In this document: one piece after another, positions 6,709 through 8,513 of the stretch | Numbering within the stretch: the stretch's first letter is position 1 | How the letters are laid out: each line of letters starts with the position of its first letter | NCBI GenBank assembly: GCA_900757235.1 | Contig: CAAENB010000018.1 | Coordinates: forward strand, 1-8,513 | DNA: 8,513 nt | From: an uncultured Collinsella sp. | Lineage (GTDB): Bacteria; Actinomycetota; Coriobacteriia; Coriobacteriales; Coriobacteriaceae | Direction of reading: 5' to 3' | Notes under the pieces: model-generated | The model's database searches: none | The model's input: only the letters and a program-made list of their open reading frames with translations | What the model was told of the DNA's origin: nothing | Made by a program: the position numbers and the translations under genes

Positions 6709-6724
6709 CTTTATTTAAATAGAG
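6709..6724. promoter_or_regulatory. 16-bp near-palindrome CTTTATTTAAATAGAG
   Basis: Seven of eight symmetric pairs match, centred on TTTAAA (one T/G mismatch). AT-rich operators of this type are common for bacterial repressors. It lies about 85 nt upstream of the proposed arcC -35. Function is inference from symmetry only. Confidence 0.25.
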
Positions 6725-6744
6725 CAGGGATTAGACCAGATTAT

Positions 6745-6761
6745 GCAAACTATATCTTTGC
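6745..6761. promoter_or_regulatory. 17-bp interrupted palindrome GCAAA-N7-TTTGC
   Basis: GCAAA (6745-6749) and TTTGC (6757-6761) flank CTATATC, whose core is itself near-symmetric. It lies 21 nt from the near-palindrome at 6709-6724, so the two could form a paired operator. No known consensus was recognised. Confidence 0.25.
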
Positions 6762-6971
6762 TAAACACAAAACGGACAGCCCAATATCTTACTCGCACTA
6801 TACGCGATTCTATACATTAATTTGACGAGTATGCACCCCTGCAAAAACATGGGGCTTTTCATCCAGCATAAGGAATAACCAAAAGCGGCCCACCCTGCAC
6901 CAAGCGACCGAGAGCGAACTGCGGCATGACCAGGCGGGTCTGACCAAGGGTCCAAAAATAAAATTGGGATA

Positions 6972-7000
6972 TTGCTTCCGTGCCTGCGGCATGATACTTT
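6972..7000 (+). promoter_or_regulatory. Extended -10 promoter for the DUF3830 operon
   Basis: TTGCTT (6972-6977) and TACTTT (6995-7000) are 17 nt apart, and TGA immediately before TACTTT gives the extended -10 TGn motif. Predicted start is about 7006-7009, at or next to the first base of the structured leader. This is the best promoter candidate in the window. Confidence 0.55.
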
Positions 7001-7008
7001 AGCCGAGT

Positions 7009-7118
7009 ACAGCACGGGCTGGGGCGACAGGTGTCTGTCGTGAAGTTTGGGTTCGGCGACCCCGTGGCTGTCTTCTCCCTTATCCGCCAGCGAGCCCCTT
7101 GAGCGACGGATTGAGGAG
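7009..7118 (+). promoter_or_regulatory. Structured 5' leader with SD-sequestering stem, riboswitch-like
   Basis: Outer stem: 7009-7018 (ACAGCACGGG) pairs with 7061-7071 (CCCGTGGCTGT) in 10 pairs with one bulged G. Inside it, CGACAG (7025-7030) pairs with CTGTCG (7035-7040) over a GTGT loop. An alternative small hairpin GGGT (7049-7052)/ACCC (7059-7062), and GGGG at 7021-7024, compete for the same C-run as the outer stem, so exclusive folds are possible. Downstream, CTCC (7075-7078) can pair with GGAG (7115-7118) of the SD, and ATCCG (7082-7086) pairs with CGGAT (7107-7111) across a 3x3 internal loop. I cannot match it to a known riboswitch, T-box or protein-leader class. Ligand or regulator is unknown. 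Confidence 0.4.
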
Positions 7119-7127
7119 GTCCTTACC

Positions 7128-7544
7128 ATGACAAAAATGCTCAAGATCACGCTGAATGACGAGACGTTTCTCGCCGACATGCTCTGGGACGAAGCGCCCG
7201 AGACATGCAGGCTGTTCGAATCGTCCTGTCCGGTCGAGTCGCGCATCTTCTCGGCCAAGATCTGCGATTCCGAGGTGACCTATCCCGTATCGGGCCCCAT
7301 CGCCAACTACGAGCACATCGAGAATCCCGTCTTTAACGAGCCGGCGGGCGCGGTGAGCTGGTACGGCGGCTGGTCCTCGATCTGCATCTTCTTTGATATT
7401 TGCGAGCCCTTTGGAACCTGCAACATGTTTGCCCGCATCTGCGAGGCCGACCGTAAGCGCTTTGCCGCCGCTTGCCGCAACGTCTGGGACAACCAGGGCA
7501 TGTGCATCAAAAACGAAATCGTCGAGATCGAAGCGGAGGCCTAA
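7128..7544 (+). CDS. DUF3830-like (cyclophilin-fold) protein
   Basis: Cytosolic protein of 138 residues without signal peptide or membrane segment. Family features are the N-terminal TFLADMLWDEAPETCRLFESSCP (about residues 13-35), which matches the LLWDEAPKTC-type opening I associate with DUF3830. The central GAVSWYGGWSSICIFF (74-89) is the expected beta-hairpin region. DUF3830 has a cyclophilin-like fold with no established biochemical role. The start is set at ATG 7128 because GAGGAGGT (7113-7120) lies 7 nt upstream; an in-frame ATG at 7047 lies within the structured leader and is unlikely. The protein has seven cysteines, many for its size. It is followed after 2 nt by the next gene, so the two are translationally coupled. 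The assignment rests on remembered family motifs without a search. Confidence 0.7.
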   Translation: MTKMLKITLNDETFLADMLWDEAPETCRLFESSCPVESRIFSAKICDSEVTYPVSGPIANYEHIENPVFNEPAGAVSWYGGWSSICIFFDICEPFGTCNMFARICEADRKRFAAACRNVWDNQGMCIKNEIVEIEAEA

Positions 7545-7546
7545 AG

Positions 7547-8071
7547 ATGATGGATATCAACACCCTGCTCACGCTCGACCTTGCCGAGTACACCACTGCA
7601 CTTGAGGCCCTCGCCGATCAAATGATGCTCGAGGAGCCCCGCGACATCGACTACATGCGCCGCCGCAAGCTCGACACCGGCCGCGAGTTCGCAGTCTGGA
7701 ACTTCACCGTCGGCTACTGTATGAACGCGGCCGACGCCCTCTCCCTCTTGCGTGCCCAGGCAACCGAAAACGTCAACGGCGACACCGCCGACCTGGCAAC
7801 CCTCAACAACAGCGCCGCGCGCCTATGCGACTGGTTCTCGGGCGCCTTCGACGTTACCGGCAAGATGGACGATACAACCGCCATCCTTGCTCGCAGCCGC
7901 GATCTCTACGCCCAGGTCGAAACCCACGAGCAGTTTGCCGCCCTCACCCGCGCCACCGAGCGCTATCTGGTACAGCTGCAGTTTTGGGTCGATCGCCAGA
8001 TTCCCTGGCCGGCCATCAGCGACCTGGTCCACGGCTACCGCCTGCGCACCGAAACCGGCGAGACAAGGTAA
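7547..8071 (+). CDS. Conserved-looking hypothetical protein, mostly helical, coupled to the DUF3830 gene
   Basis: Not recognised. 174 residues, soluble, acidic in its N-terminal half, with long amphipathic helical stretches (about 10-30, 55-75, 84-100, 110-150) and no signal or membrane segment. Notable tracts are YMRRRKLDTGREFAVWNF (36-53) and the C-terminal FWVDRQIPWPAISDLVHGY (146-164). Two adjacent ATG codons exist at 7547 and 7550; GGAGG at 7535-7539 lies inside the end of the upstream gene, 7 nt from the first, so 7547 is preferred. The 2-nt gap to the DUF3830 gene suggests the products work together or need fixed stoichiometry. An upstream in-frame ATG at 7472 would overlap the DUF3830 gene by over 70 nt and is less likely. 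Coding is supported by codon bias matching the neighbours and by the SD. Confidence 0.75.
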   Translation: MMDINTLLTLDLAEYTTALEALADQMMLEEPRDIDYMRRRKLDTGREFAVWNFTVGYCMNAADALSLLRAQATENVNGDTADLATLNNSAARLCDWFSGAFDVTGKMDDTTAILARSRDLYAQVETHEQFAALTRATERYLVQLQFWVDRQIPWPAISDLVHGYRLRTETGETR

Positions 8072-8093
8072 ACCGACCAGACAGACCAACAAA

Positions 8094-8341
8094 GTTCCAT
8101 CGCGGAACCCAAAGTAAGAATCAGAGGGCTGGAGACGCCAACAGCAGCGTCCCCAGCCCTCTCCATAGTGCTGCGTGTTTCGCGCCAAAGGCACGAAACA
8201 GCAAAGGGATAAGACACCGCAACAACCGCGTCCCCCATCCGTCCCCAAAGTGGCGCGAGGTTTCGCGGCAAAGCCGCGAAACAGCGAAGGGGACAAAGCC
8301 CCCCCACAACCACGTCCTTCATCCGCCCGCACAATCCGAGG
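8094..8341. repeat. Three imperfect 83/84-nt tandem repeats, each opening with a hairpin
   Basis: Units begin at about 8094, 8178 and 8261, with periods of 84 and 83 nt. Units 2 and 3 align over nearly their whole length, sharing TTTCGCG, CGAAACAGC, AAGGG, a CAACC/CGTCC block and CATCCG. Unit 1 is more diverged but retains CAACA, GCGTCCCC and CATAGTG against CAACA, GCGTCCCC and CAAAGTG in unit 2. The opening hairpins are GTTCC/GGAAC (8094-8108), TTTCGCGCC/GGCACGAAA (8178-8198, one mismatch) and TTTCGCGGC/GCCGCGAAA (8261-8281, perfect). The inner three pairs of units 2 and 3 differ by compensatory changes (GCC/GGC versus GGC/GCC). All frames stay open through the repeats, so they are not judged coding. 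Confidence 0.7.
8123..8162. terminator. Long near-perfect hairpin after the DUF3830 operon
   Basis: Positions 8123-8138 pair with 8147-8162, a 16-position stem with a single A/C mismatch (AGAGGGCTGG and GACGC arms) and an 8-nt loop. It lies 51 nt after the stop at 8071. No T-run follows on the + strand; on the minus strand the tail is only mildly T-rich (GATTCTTACTTTG). It also falls within the first tandem repeat unit, so it could be an element feature rather than a dedicated terminator. Confidence 0.5.
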
Positions 8342-8414
8342 ACGTAGTCGTAGCAGGATCTGAGGGCTGACCTTCGCGGACACTCCGCAGGACGAAAGAA
8401 CCCCCGCCGCACGT
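8342..8414. other. Short spacer between the repeats and the IS end
   Basis: No gene is seen. GAGGGCTG recurs here (8362-8369), matching the motif in the first repeat unit, and GCGGA/TCCGC (8376-8388) form a small stem. It may be a fourth, decayed repeat unit, but the similarity is too low to be sure. Confidence 0.3.
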
Positions 8415-8513
8415 TGAACTGCGCCCCAATTCTTGGACGGGCTAATAAGCGGCCTACGCCGCACATAGGGACTGATTCCGGAATTCCTCCGGGGTCAGTC
8501 CCTTCAGTTTAAC
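8415..8513 (-). mobile_element. Right end of an IS3-family insertion sequence (partial)
   Basis: The terminus TGAACTGCGCCCCAATTCTT (8415-8434), followed by GGAC, matches the TG...CCCCAA...TTGGAC pattern of terminal repeats in the IS150-type branch of IS3 elements. The transposase reading frame runs into this end from the right and stops 39 nt before it. The left end and target duplication lie beyond the window, so the element boundary is inferred from the terminus alone. Confidence 0.8.
8454..8513 (-). CDS. IS3-family transposase OrfB, C-terminal 19 residues (partial)
   Basis: The minus frame from the window edge reads VKLKGLTPEEFRNQSLCAA and then TAG (8454-8456). The KLKGLTPxE[FY]RxQ ending is characteristic of the integrase-type (rve domain, DDE) OrfB of IS3/IS150 elements, just after the catalytic core. 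Everything upstream, including the catalytic residues and any frameshift junction with OrfA, is outside the window, so activity cannot be judged. Confidence 0.85.
   Translation of the reverse strand, partial: VKLKGLTPEEFRNQSLCAA

Larger units (their letters stand above)
6513..7127. other. 615-nt divergent spacer between arcC and the DUF3830 operon
   Basis: No credible coding region is seen. Composition is visibly richer in A and T than the flanking genes, mainly from about 6540 to 6830. It holds outward-facing candidate promoters, the arcC leader hairpin, two near-palindromes (6709-6724, 6745-6761) and the structured leader before the DUF3830 gene. The stretch 6830-6970 shows only a weak CCCC/GGGG stem near 6837-6854 and nothing else recognisable. 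Confidence 0.6.

Noticed and set aside
6831..6878. 15-codon ORF in the arcC/DUF3830 spacer
   Set aside because: No convincing SD, very short, and nothing supports translation.
6900..7000. tRNA or T-box element in the spacer before the DUF3830 gene
   Set aside because: No cloverleaf or T-box antiterminator consensus found; AAGGGTCC near 6947 resembles the T-box core only superficially.
8094..8341. CRISPR array
   Set aside because: Units are about 83 nt, adjacent, imperfect throughout and lack unique spacers between short identical repeats.
7823..8466. Minus-strand ORFs spanning the tandem repeats, with 28-residue internal repeats
   Set aside because: More than one frame stays open and shows the same periodicity, no SD is present, and they overlap the 3' end of a real + strand gene. 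The periodicity is explained by the DNA repeats.

Overview
The window looks like chromosomal DNA from a high-GC Gram-positive, most plausibly a gut Coriobacteriia member such as Collinsella. The basis is codon usage, strong purine-rich Shine-Dalgarno (SD) sites and the style of the encoded families. This is inference from sequence style, not a database match.

Layout, left to right. (1) 1-1080, minus: 5' part of a LytS-type sensor histidine kinase, cut by the window edge. (2) 1192-4052, minus: an APC-superfamily permease (2601-4052) followed by an amidohydrolase (1192-2469). They are probably co-transcribed, with two strong hairpins between them and a terminator-like hairpin after the second. 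(3) 4053-4413: a divergent spacer rich in hairpins, including two stem plus T-tract structures on the + strand that belong to no visible gene, and a perfect 17-bp palindrome. (4) 4414-5415, plus: a membrane-anchored C39-like papain-fold peptidase with a long disordered N-terminal tail. (5) 5550-6512, minus: carbamate kinase (arcC), with convergent hairpins between it and the peptidase gene. (6) 6513-7127: a long, AT-richer divergent spacer with candidate promoters for both flanking genes, several palindromes and a structured leader just before the next operon. (7) 7128-8071, plus: two tightly coupled genes, a DUF3830-like cyclophilin-fold protein and an unrecognised helical protein. (8) 8094-8341: about three imperfect 83/84-nt tandem repeats, each opening with a hairpin. 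(9) 8415-8513: the right end of an IS3-family insertion sequence with the last codons of its transposase, cut by the window edge.

Functionally, permease, amidohydrolase and carbamate kinase could serve uptake and breakdown of an amide or ureido compound with ATP recovery from carbamoyl phosphate. That link is inferred only from proximity. The observation most worth a second look is the leader of the DUF3830 operon. An extended -10 promoter places the predicted transcription start at the first base of a 10-bp stem, and a second stem can pair with the Shine-Dalgarno of the gene. This has the architecture of an unassigned riboswitch-like or other cis-regulatory RNA. The tandem repeats with compensatory stem changes come second.
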